Below are positions 1 through 9,606 of a DNA stretch of 20,256 nt, one piece after another; within the stretch, counting starts at the first letter, position 1; the number at the start of each line of letters is the position of its first letter. The position numbers and the translations under genes are program-made. The DNA comes from Microbotryum silenes-acaulis (taxonomy: Eukaryota > Basidiomycota > Microbotryomycetes > Microbotryales > Microbotryaceae): positions 1-20,256 of the forward strand of contig QPFY01000074.1 of the NCBI GenBank assembly GCA_003665825.1, written 5' to 3'. Below the pieces are notes generated by a model. It was not told where the DNA came from, ran no database searches, and saw only the letters and a program-made list of their open reading frames with translations.

Positions 1-1148
<1,148 letters not shown>

Positions 1149-1323
1149 AGAAGGAAACTAAGAAACAGAAAGGGGGCCTGCGCTGGGATAGGCCCAGACG
1201 CGGGTGAAATCGCTGGCGCGCTAAGACAGTCGCGCGTGTCCAAGTCCCCTCCGCAGGGGGCGGGCTAGCGGGCGCGCGCAACGACCGAGGCGCCCCTGTC
1301 GAGCTGAGAGTGGACTCTTCACA

Positions 1324-1860
1324 GCCTGGAGCAGTCCCTTCCTTTTTGTCTTAGCACCTTCCCCCGGAGCTTGGTCCGCTCTTCTTGTTTTGTTGCCCTT
1401 CCTCTTCTTGTCGATCGTTTGGGAATTAAGTCCGTTATACTTGATTTCCTGCGAGCCTCTCGACCGACTCCCCTCCTCGGTTGATCCTCTGTCGACTGCC
1501 GCCGCAACAGCCGACGCTTCCTGAAATCCCACCCCTTGCACCAACGCGTGTAGACGACGTCATCCCTGCGGACGTCGCCTGTCACTTTTTTCAAGTTCGG
1601 CATTGCCGACAACGATCCGCACCTCTACAACCGCTTCGTCCCCCGCCCTGGACGAGCATTCACACCCACTCTCTGACCCTGAGTCGTCAGCCTCCTCTCC
1701 GTTGCCGAACTCATCCGCGACGAACGCGTCGCTGTCCTTCCCGACTTCTTTCACAGAGTCCGACGACGAACGCGTTTATCCTTCCTACCCTTTCCGCCAA
1801 CCGTCTCGTGTTCGTCTTCGTTCGCCCCGTAATCGCCGACGGTTGAGCCACGAGATCGCC
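1324..1860. other. Pyrimidine-rich flanking DNA, no gene identified
   Basis: This stretch between the family-2 LTR and the start of the interrupted ORF is rich in C and T (for example CTTCTTGTTTTGTTGCCC at 1381-1398). It has several short open frames, none recognisable. A protein-like segment (FKFGIADNDPHLYNRF) occurs after the six-T run near 1589, but it is short and needs a frame change to join anything. It could be promoter/5' leader of the downstream ORF or part of another retroelement. No LTR boundary, tRNA or repeat is visible in it. Confidence 0.4.
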
Positions 1861-1897
1861 ATGGCCGACGAGCGCGACATTTCCCACGCCGCCGCCG

Positions 1898-2439
1898 ATG
1901 ATCGAGACGCTCCTCTCCGCGACGAAGACCCCGGGCGCGGCGAAACCGCCTAAGTCCCCGCCACCACACGCGTACCACACCGCCACCGCCCTCTCATCCC
2001 TCGAAACCCGCCTCGAGGAATCCGAAGCACGTCGTATCGACTCCGAGGAACGCGTTCAGCACTTGGAGAAGTTGGTGGAGAGTTTACTGAAAAGCTCACC
2101 TGAACCAGCTGTGGCGCGGGCCGGATTCTCTGAACCAGCCGCAGCTCGGGCCGGGGAGTTTACGCCGGTGAGATCGGTCCCCCTGGACGTCCCCCCGCAC
2201 ACATTTTTGGGACGTTCAGGCAATACCGCTGACCCCCTTGCTCGTACCCCTGGGGGGGAATCTTACAGCGCACGAAGGGACGGCCCTTCCCCGGCGGTGA
2301 TTAGCTCTCGTTGGAGAGGGACATTACCCGACCGGGAAGGGCTCTGGACCGGGGATAACCCGGATAGGTTGGTCACTTTCACTACATTTGGGAAGTCGTA
2401 CTTGTCTCTACTTTGCGACATTTCGACCACCGACCTTTT
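1898..2439 (+). pseudogene. Unknown coiled-coil ORF (Gag-like?), interrupted by element A
   Basis: An open frame begins with ATG at 1898 (the frame is open from 1847; another ATG at 1861 lies in a different frame) and is cut at 2439 by the LTR of element A. It gains 12 codons from the LTR before a stop at 2474-2476. The N-terminal third has a clear coiled coil (residues about 33-67: LETRLEESEARR, EERVQHLEKLVESLL) after a Pro/Lys-rich start. The middle is Pro/Gly/Arg-rich, and the end (LWTGDNPDRLVTFTTFGKSY) loosely recalls a retroelement capsid start. I do not recognise the family. It may be a Ty3-type Gag or a host gene exon. The rest should lie to the right of element A, outside the window. 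Confidence 0.35.
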
Positions 2440-2755
2440 TGTGAGGAATCCACTCTCCGCTCGGCTCAGGACTTAGGCGCGCGGAGCGAGCCGGGCACAT
2501 CGGCCCAGGACTTGGGCGCGCGGAGCGAGCCTGGGACTTAGGCGCGCGCAGCGAGCCTGGCACATTGGCTCAGCCCCGAGGCTCCCTGGCTGAGGACTTG
2601 GGGCGCGCGGCTCCCTTACTGTTAGCTTCCTATTCATCACTCTTGGCTATAACTACATCGCTGACGTAGTAGAGTTGATCGAATAGGTATGTTGAAATGA
2701 TATTCATCACTCTTGGCTATAACTACATCGCTGACGTAGTAGAGTTGATCGAATA
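2440..2755 (+). repeat. 5' LTR of element A (316 bp)
   Basis: Starts TGTGAGGAATCC and ends GATCGAATA, like the LTRs of B, C and D. It is 13 bp shorter because the second of the three GC-rich 39-bp repeats is truncated (near 2530). It also differs at scattered sites, for example GCTCGGCTCAGG against GCTCGGGTCAGG, and TTAGCTTCC against TTAGATTCC. The 70-bp tandem module at the 3' end is intact. The greater divergence fits A being older than its insertions. Confidence 0.95.
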
Positions 2756-2777
2756 GGTTATAAGCCCACGAGCTACC
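2756..2777 (+). promoter_or_regulatory. Primer-binding site of element A
   Basis: GGTTATAAGCCCACGAGC follows the LTR with no spacer, as in B, C and D. The complement shows an anticodon loop CTTATAA (UAU, isoleucine). See the entry for element B. Confidence 0.7.
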
Positions 2778-2847
2778 AGCCCCGCCGCTTGCATTTTCCC
2801 TCGAGCCCAGCCACTCGAGCCGCCCCAGCCCATCGCACCATCGCAGC

Positions 2848-3628
2848 ATGGACAGCTCCCCCGCCCCGCCCTCGCCTCCCAGGGACACCAGCTCCCCTGA
2901 CCCTTCGATCAGCGTGCAAATCGCCACGCTACAGGCACAGCTTGCCGCTCTACAGGCCTCACCGCCCCCTGCCGCCGCCGCCGCCGCCACCCCGCCCGTC
3001 ACTGCCACGCAGGCAAACACCGCCACCGCATCAAAAGTCGTGTTCCCCAAGCACGCTCGTCTTGACGGGCCTAAGTCGTTTACGAACTGGTTACGTCAAC
3101 TCCGTCTCGCGCTTCCAAATCAAGTCCGTGGTTACGTTCTTGACGGTGTCATCCCCCCGACATGGACGGCTGACCAGCTTGCCGCCCGTGACGACGCCGC
3201 GCGGGAAATCATCGTTGGCTCGATCGACTCCGCCGACGTCTCAGCCACCCTCGACACCATCCCCAGCGACGACCTGTCGGCACCACGCATCTTCGCCGCA
3301 CTCAAGGCTCGTTTCGCACCGGACGACGCCACTCGCACCCTCGAGTTGTTCGCCCGCCTTTGGGATTTCAGGAAGATGCCTGCCTCCGTCGAGGCGTACG
3401 ACACCTGGCTCCGCGAATACATGTCGATCGCGCAGGAAATCCGCGACGCCCAAAACCTCGCTCAACGACGTGCTCGCCACTCACGTGCTCGCCATGGTCC
3501 CACCTTGCCTCGACAGCTTCCGCCTCACATTCACGGACGAGCAGCGCAACCAACGCGACCTCCCGGAACTCACGACGCTGACGGATCGCATTCGCATCCA
3601 GCTTCGCTCGGCGGGACTCTCGTCATCA
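2848..3628 (+). pseudogene. Element A gag, 5' part, frameshifted and cut by element B
   Basis: The frame starts with ATG at 2848 ([13 protein letters not shown]) and matches the Gag of B, C and D: Pro-rich start, short heptad stretch ([16 protein letters not shown]), Ala/Thr-rich linker, then the capsid-like core ([52 protein letters not shown]). One extra C in the run at 3449-3451 shifts the frame after EIRDA, so the rest of Gag continues in another frame. At 3628 the sequence is interrupted by element B exactly before the zinc-knuckle region, which resumes at 8854. The ATG is chosen because it is shared with the other copies and lies about 70 bases after the PBS. Confidence 0.9.
3624..3628. 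repeat. Target-site duplication of element B, left copy (CATCA)
   Basis: CATCA precedes the LTR start here and follows the other LTR at 8854-8858. Uninterrupted Gag sequence in B (about 4820-4835) has a single CATCA at this place, which fixes both the insertion point and the LTR ends. Confidence 0.95.
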
Positions 3629-3655
3629 TGTGAGGAATCCACTCTCCGCTCGGGT

Positions 3656-3772
3656 CAGGACTTAGGCGCGCGGAGCGAGCCGGGCGCATCGGCCCAGGAC
3701 TTAGGCGCGCGGAGCGAGCCGGGCGCAACGGCCCAGGACTTAGGCGCGCGCAGCGAGCCTGGCACATTGGCT
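3656..3772 (+). repeat. Three 39-bp (13-codon) tandem repeats in U3 of the LTR
   Basis: Units start at 3656, 3695 and 3734, each beginning CAGGACTTAGGCGCGCG. The first two are nearly identical; the third has diverged (CAGCGAGCCTGGCACATTGG). The same array occurs in every complete main-family LTR in the window. The period is a multiple of three, so one frame reads a repeated [13 protein letters not shown]. In element A's LTR the second unit has lost 13 bp. Confidence 0.93.
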
Positions 3773-3833
3773 CAGCCCCGAGGCTCGCTGGCTGAGGACT
3801 TGGGGCGCGCGGCTCCCTTACTGTTAGATTCCT

Positions 3834-3957
3834 ATTCATCACTCTTGGCTATAACTACATCGCTGACGTAGTAGAGTTGATCGAATAGGTATGTTGAAAT
3901 GATATTCATCACTCTTGGCTATAACTACATCGCTGACGTAGTAGAGTTGATCGAATA
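3834..3957 (+). promoter_or_regulatory. 70-bp tandem module at the LTR 3' end, possible promoter elements
   Basis: Two copies (starts 3834 and 3904). Each holds a TATA-like CTATAAC (TATAAC at 3850-3855 and 3920-3925), then TGACGTA (3864-3870 and 3934-3940), which resembles an ATF/CREB half-site. The latter lies in a short imperfect hairpin (CTACATC-GCT-GACGTAG, 3855-3871). All main-family LTRs carry it. That this is the promoter is inferred from the motifs and the LTR position only; the transcription start is unknown. Confidence 0.4.
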
Positions 3958-3979
3958 GGTTATAAGCCCACGAGCTACC
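3958..3979 (+). promoter_or_regulatory. Primer-binding site of element B (isoleucine half-tRNA type)
   Basis: The 5' LTR is followed without spacer by GGTTATAAGCCCACGAGC and then TACC. The complement reads as tRNA bases from the D-stem (GGTAGCTC) through anticodon stem and loop (GTGGG-CTTATAA-CC), giving anticodon UAU and a primer 3' end near nucleotide 40. No complement to a tRNA 3' CCA end is present. Drosophila copia and yeast Ty5 are known to prime with a cleaved 5' half of initiator tRNA-Met; here the loop points to tRNA-Ile instead. The match to a real host tRNA cannot be tested here. Confidence 0.7.
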
Positions 3980-4051
3980 AGCCCCGCCGCTTGAAATTTT
4001 TCCCTCGAGCCCAGCCACTCGAGCCGCCCCAGCCCATCGCACCATCGCAGC

Positions 4052-7000
4052 ATGGACAGCTCCCCCGCCCCGCCTTCGCCCCCCAGGGACATCAGCTCCC
4101 CTGACCCTTCGATCAGCGTGCAAATCGCCACGCTACAGGCACAGCTTGCCGCTCTACAGGCCTCACAGCCCCCTGCCGCCGCCGCCGCCTCCCCGCCCGT
4201 CACTGCCACGCAGGCAAACACCGCCACCGCATCAAAAGTCGTGTTCCCCAAGCACGCTCGCCTTGACGGCCCTAAGTCGTTTACAAACTGGTTACGTCAA
4301 CTCCGTCTCGCGCTTCCAAATCAAGCCCGTGGTTACGTTCTTGACGGTGTCATTCCCCCGACGTGGACGGCCGACCAGCTTGCCGCCCGTGACGACGCCG
4401 CGCGTGAAATCATCGTTGGCTCGATCGACTCAGCCGACGTCTCAGCCACCCTCGACACCATCCCCAGCGACGACCTGTCGGCACCACGCATCTTCGCCGC
4501 ACTCAAGGCTCGTTTCGCACCGGACGACGCCACTGTACCCTCGAGTTGTTCGCCCGCCTTGGGACTTCAGGAAGATGCCTGCCTCCGTCGAGGCGTACGA
4601 CACGTGGCTCCGTGAATACATGTCGATCGCGCAGGAAATCCGCGACGCCAAAACCTCGCTCAACGACGTGCTCGCCACTCACGTGCTCGCCATGGTCCCA
4701 CCCTGCCTCGACAGCTTCCGACTCACGTTCACGGACGAGCAGCGCAACCAACGCGACCTCCCGGAACTCACGACGCTGACGGATCGCATTCGCATCCAGC
4801 TTCGCTCGGCGGGACTCTCGTCATCACACTCGGCCATGCTCGCCACCGCCTCCCCTTGTCCCGCCTGCCGCGCCCCCGGCCACCGTCTGCGCGACTGCAC
4901 CTCACGGGCGACACACCCGCCCGCCGGCCCCTGCCGCCGCTGCCACAAGAAAGGTCACTGGGCCCTCGACTGCAAGCACCGGGGCGAACAGAAACACACC
5001 GGCGACGACAACCAGGACGACACGTCTCTCCCCGCCGCTCAACAGCCTAACATCGGCTATTTCGCCTCCTGCCTGTTCGCTCGCCGGCAACTCCCGACTG
5101 ACGCCTTTGTAGTCGACTCGGGCGCCACGGCACACATGGTCGCCGATCGCTCTCTATTCACGGCTTATCGCCAGACGGCGCACACCAAGATCGGCGGCAT
5201 CGCCGGCGGTATCACGGCCATTGGTATGGGGGACGTAGCGTTCGTTGCCAAGACCGGACATCCGATCACGCTGCGTGGCGTTCTGCACACGCCGGGCCTC
5301 CACGTCAACCTCCTCTCTGTTTCTCGCCTCTGCGACACCGACCGCGTTCGACTCGCCTTCACCAGCGACGGCATCGACATCGCCAAGGACGGCCAGGCCA
5401 TTGCTCACGGTACCAGGGTTAACGACGGTCTCTACCTTTTGGACGCGGATCACACCAAGTGTCAGCAGCTTGCCCTTCTCTCGCGTTCTGAGTCTACCGT
5501 GCCCCTGCTTACCCTTCACCGCTGCCTCGGCCATCTTGCCCCATCCTCTATACAGAAGATGATCGCCGCAGGTTTGCTGGACGGGTTTGGGGCCGGGTAC
5601 AGTGACAAAGACGTAGAGGAGTTTGTTTGCAATGCTTGCCTTGGTTCCAAAGGCCACCGTCTTCCTTTTCCCGACTCTGAGTCGCATTCCCCCGAGAGAC
5701 TCGGCCTCGTGCACAGCGATGTCCTTTCGTTCCCCACTCCGTCCTTGACCGGGAAGCGCTACCTTGTCACATTTCTTGACGACCACTCTCGCAAACTCTG
5801 GGCATACGCGATCGATCACAAAAGCGACGTCTTCCCGACCTTCCAGACTTGGCTCGCCGAAGTGGAGTTAGAGACGAACGCGCGTTTAAAAACCCTTCGC
5901 ACTGACAACGGCGGGGAGTACCGATCGAACGCATTCACGGAGTTCTGCAAGTCCAGGGGCATTCGTCGTCAATACTCTATCCCCTACACACCTCAGCAAA
6001 ACGGTCGTGCCGAACGTGTCAATCTCTCCATTGTCGAGGGCATCCTCGCCCTCCTTGCTGACTCCCATCTGCCGGCCACCTTTTGGGATGAAGCGGCTGC
6101 GTACTTCGTTTATTGCAAAAACAGGTGCTCACACTCAGCTTTGGCCAAACAGACTCCAGAATCCGTTTGGAACGGCCGACGCACCACCACCACCGCCCTC
6201 CACCCGTTCGGCTGCGCGGCCTGGCTCACGGTCGCGCCGGACCTTCGCAGCAAGCTCGACCCCAAGGCCGCGCGCGTGATCTTCACCGGTTACGACCTCG
6301 CCTCCAAGGCTTTCCGTTTCTTCGACCATTATACCAACAAGGTTGTGATTGGCCGAAATGCCACCTTCCTCGACGACGACTTCCCCGGCCTCCCAATCAA
6401 CACGCCCGTCGATGTGGACAACACCGAACGCCAGTTCGTCATTCCCGCCGACACGCCCGCCCCCGCCGTCAAGACGAGGACCCCACTAGTAAGGTCGGCG
6501 CACATGGACGTCTCATCCTCTCTTGATGATTCTGCCATGAGCGCCGTTGACGTGGCCCCAGGGTACACTGGCGGATCCTTACTTAATTCTACAGATATCA
6601 GCCCCTCGCCGTCCCCGTCGCTTGTCCCGCTTTCGTCGCCCGCCACGTCCTCGGCCGGAGGACCGTCCCTCGATGACTCGGACGACCCGCTTGACCTCCT
6701 CAACTCCAACACCGCGGTTCGCCTCAACCTGATGGACGTACATCGATCCGACGACGACACCCTGGTGACGCCCGCACCCGCCATTGCCCCCGCTGAACAG
6801 CCCTCCGATGACGACTCCCCTGATGAGATCGATTTCCTCTCTCGCCACCACCGCGCCTTCATCGCCACAGACGACGACGACCCCACCCTCGACGCCATCG
6901 AGCCCGTCAAGTCGATTACTAGCGATCCTCAGACCTGGCGCGAAGCAATGTCCAGCGACGAGCACGACATCTGGGCTCAGGCTGCCGCCGCCGAGTTCAC

Positions 7001-8561
7001 CGCCATGCGCGACGACTTCAAGGTGTTCACCATCGAGCCTCGATCCTCCGTACCACCGGGCGCCACTATCGTCACCTCCAAGTTCGTCTGGAAGACCAAA
7101 CGCGACGCACGCGGCGAAGTCACGGGGCACAAGGCACGTCTCGTAGCGCAAGGTAACCGACAACGCGACGGCATCGACTTCTCGGAGACTTTCGCACCCG
7201 TCGCCCGGTTCTCCTCCATTCGCTGCCTCCTTGCCCTCGCCGCTGCCAATGGTTACCACGTTCATCAGGCCGACATCGACAAGGCTTACCTCCACGGCGA
7301 GCTCGATCACGATATCTGGATGACGACGCCACGAGGTTTCGACTTCCCAAGTGATAAGATTCTCCGCCTGCGGCGCTCAATCTACGGTCTCAAGCAGGCC
7401 GGTCGCATCTGGAATCGCCACATTGACACATCACTCAGGAGTCTCGGGTACAAGGCAACGGGCACTGATCACTGCATTTACTCTCACATTGATGATCAGC
7501 AACGGCCCCATTATATCGCCTTGTATGTCGACGATCTCCTCATTGTCAGCCCCGCCCTCGACGAGATCGAACGCGTCATCTCCGGCCTCGAACAACGATA
7601 CGGCGTCAAACGACTCGGCCCCGCGGAATACATCCTCGGCATCCAAATCCGCCGCCTGGACGACGGCTCCATTGCCCTATCCCAGGAACGCTACATCATG
7701 GACGTGCTCGCCCGGTTTCACTTCGACACCACGACACGCGGCGCTACGGTGCCAATGACGCCCGGCCTCTCGCTCACGGCAGTTCCGGGTCAAGGAACGG
7801 AGCGCATTCGATCGTGGTACCTACAAGCCATTGGCTCCCTCCTGTACATTTCCCTTGGCACTCGACCCGACATTGCCTTCGCCGTCTCGTACTTGTCCCG
7901 GTTCGCCAACAACCCTGGCCGCCGTCATTGGATTGCCGTCAAACACGTCCTTCGCTACCTTCGCGCCACGTACCGCGATGAGCTACTCTACGCCCGCGGT
8001 CCAGCCAAAGTTACGGGTGTGGTTGGGTATTCCGATGCGAACTGGGGTGCCTGCGTCGACACGTCCATCTCCACAATGGGCTTCGTCTTTTACTTGGCCG
8101 GCTCCGCCGTCTCTTGGTCATCGAAGCGTCAGACTCGGGTGGCGGATTCCACCACTGATGCCGAATACCTCGCCTTGTCGCACGCTGGTAAGGAAGCGAT
8201 TTACCTTACGCAACTCCTCTCCGAGCTCCACGTTCGCCCGATCGATGCAGCTCACATCTTCACCGACAACGAGGCCGCGGCCGCCGTCGCTCACGACCCC
8301 GTTCGCACCTCCGGCACTCGACACATACGCCTCCGCGAGCATTTTGTCCGCGACATGGTCAACCGAGGCGATATCTCCCTCTCACACGTTGGCACAGCGG
8401 ACATGGTTGCGGACCTATTCACCAAAGCGCTGGGTCCCAAGATTTTTGGTATACATTGCTATGCTCTAGGCCTCCGGACGCGGCACCCACGGCTCAAGTC
8501 TACCTCGCGTTCGCGTGGGGGGGGTGTGAGGAATCCACTCTCCGCTCGGGTCAGGACTTAG
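4052..8561 (+). pseudogene. Element B Gag-Pol polyprotein (two one-base deletions in gag)
   Basis: One reading frame of about 1,503 codons encodes Gag and Pol with no stop between them. Counted from ATG 4052 across the breaks: coiled coil about 20-45; capsid-like core 65-215; zinc knuckles CX2CX4HX4C at 270-283 and 295-308 (4857-4898, 4932-4973); protease DSG at 356 (5115-5123); integrase zinc finger H490...H, CNAC (5517-5639); integrase D557, D619, E655 with DX35E spacing; SH3-like part near [13 protein letters not shown]; acidic Ser/Asp/Pro linker about 770-960; reverse transcriptase from about 988 with YVDD at 1159 (7524-7535); RNase H D1329, E1372, D1406. Single missing bases at 4534/4535 (C) and in the T run at 4559-4560 shift the frame by two, so the part from about 4560 on is open to the end while the Gag start lies in another frame. 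The stop (8559-8561) lies within the 3' LTR. The start is chosen by conservation among copies. Confidence 0.93.
8515..8524 (+). other. Polypurine tract of element B (GT then G8)
   Basis: GTGGGGGGGG directly abuts the 3' LTR start TGTGAGG. In LTR elements this RNase-H-resistant purine run primes plus-strand DNA. It lies inside the open reading frame, since pol has no stop before it. Element C has nine G, D has eight. Confidence 0.85.
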
Positions 8562-8853
8562 GCGCGCGGAGCGAGCCGGGCGCATCGGCCCAGGACTTAG
8601 GCGCGCGGAGCGAGCCGGGCGCATCGGCCCAGGACTTAGGCGCGCGCAGCGAGCCTGGCACATTGGCTCAGCCCCGAGGCTCGCTGGCTGAGGACTTGGG
8701 GCGCGCGGCTCCCTTACTGTTAGATTCCTATTCATCACTCTTGGCTATAACTACATCGCTGACGTAGTAGAGTTGATCGAATAGGTATGTTGAAATGATA
8801 TTCATCACTCTTGGCTATAACTACATCGCTGACGTAGTAGAGTTGATCGAATA
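8525..8853 (+). repeat. 3' LTR of element B (329 bp)
   Basis: Same length as the 5' LTR and one base different (GCGCATCGG here, GCGCAACGG in the 5' LTR). It holds the stop codon of Gag-Pol (8559-8561). It ends GATCGAATA, followed by the right TSD copy. Confidence 0.97.
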
Positions 8854-9277
8854 CATCACACTCGGCCATGCTCGCCACCGCCTCCCCTTGTCCCGCCTGC
8901 CGCGCCCCCGGCCACCGCCTGCGCGACTGCACCTCACGGGCGAAACACCCGCCCGCCGGCCCCTGCCGCCGCTGCCACAAGAAAGGGCACTGGGCCCTCG
9001 ACTGCAAGCACCGGGGCGAACAAAAACACACCGGCGACGACAACCAGGACGACATGTCTCTCCCCGCCGCTCAACAGCCTAACGTCGGCTATTTCGCCTC
9101 CTGCCTGTTCGCTCGCCGGCAACTCCCGACTGATGCCTTTGTAGTCGACTCGGGCGCCACGGCACACATGGTCGCCGATCGTTCTCTATTCACGGCTTAT
9201 CGCCAGACGGCGCACACCAAGATCGGCGGCATTGCCGGCGGTATCACGGCCATCGGCATGGGGGACGTAGCGTTCGT
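8854..9277 (+). pseudogene. Element A, second piece: zinc knuckles and protease start
   Basis: Begins with the right TSD copy of B (CATCA, 8854-8858) and continues element A's Gag-Pol: [20 protein letters not shown], both CX2CX4HX4C zinc knuckles, an acidic linker ([17 protein letters not shown]), then the protease region with [12 protein letters not shown] (DSG about 9150) up to [10 protein letters not shown]. The frame is intact within this piece. It differs from B at a few sites (T to K in SRAKHPPAG, T to M in DDMSL). It is cut at 9277 by element C. This 424-bp piece is also the spacer of a large inverted repeat formed by B and C. Confidence 0.93.
9273..9277. repeat. Target-site duplication of element C, left copy (TTCGT)
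   Basis: TTCGT lies before element C here and after it at 14497-14501. Intact copies read GCGTTCGTTGCC with one TTCGT, confirming the 5-bp duplication and the LTR end ...ATA. Confidence 0.95.
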
Positions 9278-9606
9278 TATTCGATCAACTCTACTACGTC
9301 AGCGATGTAGTTATAGCCAAGAGTGATGAATATCATTTCAACATACCTATTCGATCAACTCTACTACGTCAGCGATGTAGTTATAGCCAAGAGTGATGAA
9401 TAGGAATCTAACAGTAAGGGAGCCGCGCGCCCCAAGTCCTCAGCCAGCGAGCCTCGGGGCTGAGCCAATGTGCCAGGCTCGCTGCGCGCGCCTAAGTCCT
9501 GGGCCGATGCGCCCGGCTCGCTCCGCGCGCCTAAGTCCTGGGCCGATGCGCCCGGCTCGCTCCGCGCGCCTAAGTCCTGACCCGAGCGGAGAGTGGATTC
9601 CTCACA
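9278..9606 (-). repeat. 3' LTR of element C (329 bp)
   Basis: Reverse complement starts TGTGAGG and ends GATCGAATA. By eye it is identical to the 3' LTR of B. The Gag-Pol frame of C continues through it as far as 9364 because the preceding G run is one base longer than in B. Confidence 0.96.

Larger units (their letters stand above)
2440..3628 (+). mobile_element. Element A (main-family copia), first piece: 5' LTR, PBS, gag
   Basis: Element A is the oldest main-family copy here and the target of the other three. Its further pieces are 8854-9277 and 14497-15287, in the same orientation; joined, they follow the order LTR, PBS, Gag, zinc knuckles, protease, integrase. It continues past the right edge, since D is inserted in its integrase. 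The five bases before the LTR are CTTTT (2435-2439), the expected left TSD copy; the right copy is not in the window. Its LTR differs from those of B/C/D by a 13-bp deletion and several substitutions. Confidence 0.93.
3629..3957 (+). repeat. 5' LTR of element B (329 bp)
   Basis: Begins TGTGAGG and ends GATCGAATA. Contains three 39-bp GC-rich repeats (starts 3656, 3695, 3734), a 9-bp perfect stem (CAGCGAGCC 3751-3759 with GGCTCGCTG 3782-3790, 22-base loop), and a 70-bp tandem module (starts 3834 and 3904), the second copy ending at the LTR border. The LTR should hold promoter and polyadenylation signals. Confidence 0.97.
3629..8853 (+). mobile_element. Element B: full-length Ty1/copia retrotransposon (5225 bp)
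   Basis: A complete element: 5' LTR (3629-3957), PBS (3958-3979), one Gag-Pol region (4052-8561), G-rich polypurine tract and 3' LTR (8525-8853). The domain order protease, integrase, reverse transcriptase, RNase H is the copia order (in Ty3/gypsy the integrase comes last). It is flanked by the 5-bp duplication CATCA and lies in element A's gag in the same orientation. The two LTRs differ at a single base (an A/T in the second 39-bp repeat), so insertion was recent. Only two one-base deletions in gag separate it from an intact frame. Confidence 0.97.

Noticed and set aside
3656..3772. Minisatellite or centromere-type satellite
   Set aside because: The three 39-bp units are confined to the LTR and found at the same place in each copy, so they are part of the element.
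4052..4615. A separate Gag protein in B ending early, with pol expressed by programmed frameshift
   Set aside because: Elements A, C and D keep one continuous frame across this place. The two missing bases are private to B, so they are mutations or errors rather than a shift signal.
5154..5819. Long antisense ORF (221 codons) opposite protease/integrase, also at 12313-12978 and 18319-18984
   Set aside because: It repeats only because the elements are nearly identical. It has no recognisable domain and lies opposite a well-supported coding frame in GC-rich DNA, where antisense frames stay open by chance.
6579..7310. Antisense ORF (243 codons) opposite linker/reverse transcriptase, also at 10822-11553 and 16828-17559
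   Set aside because: Same reasoning: shadow of the sense frame, low-complexity Gly/Val/Arg-rich content, no domain.
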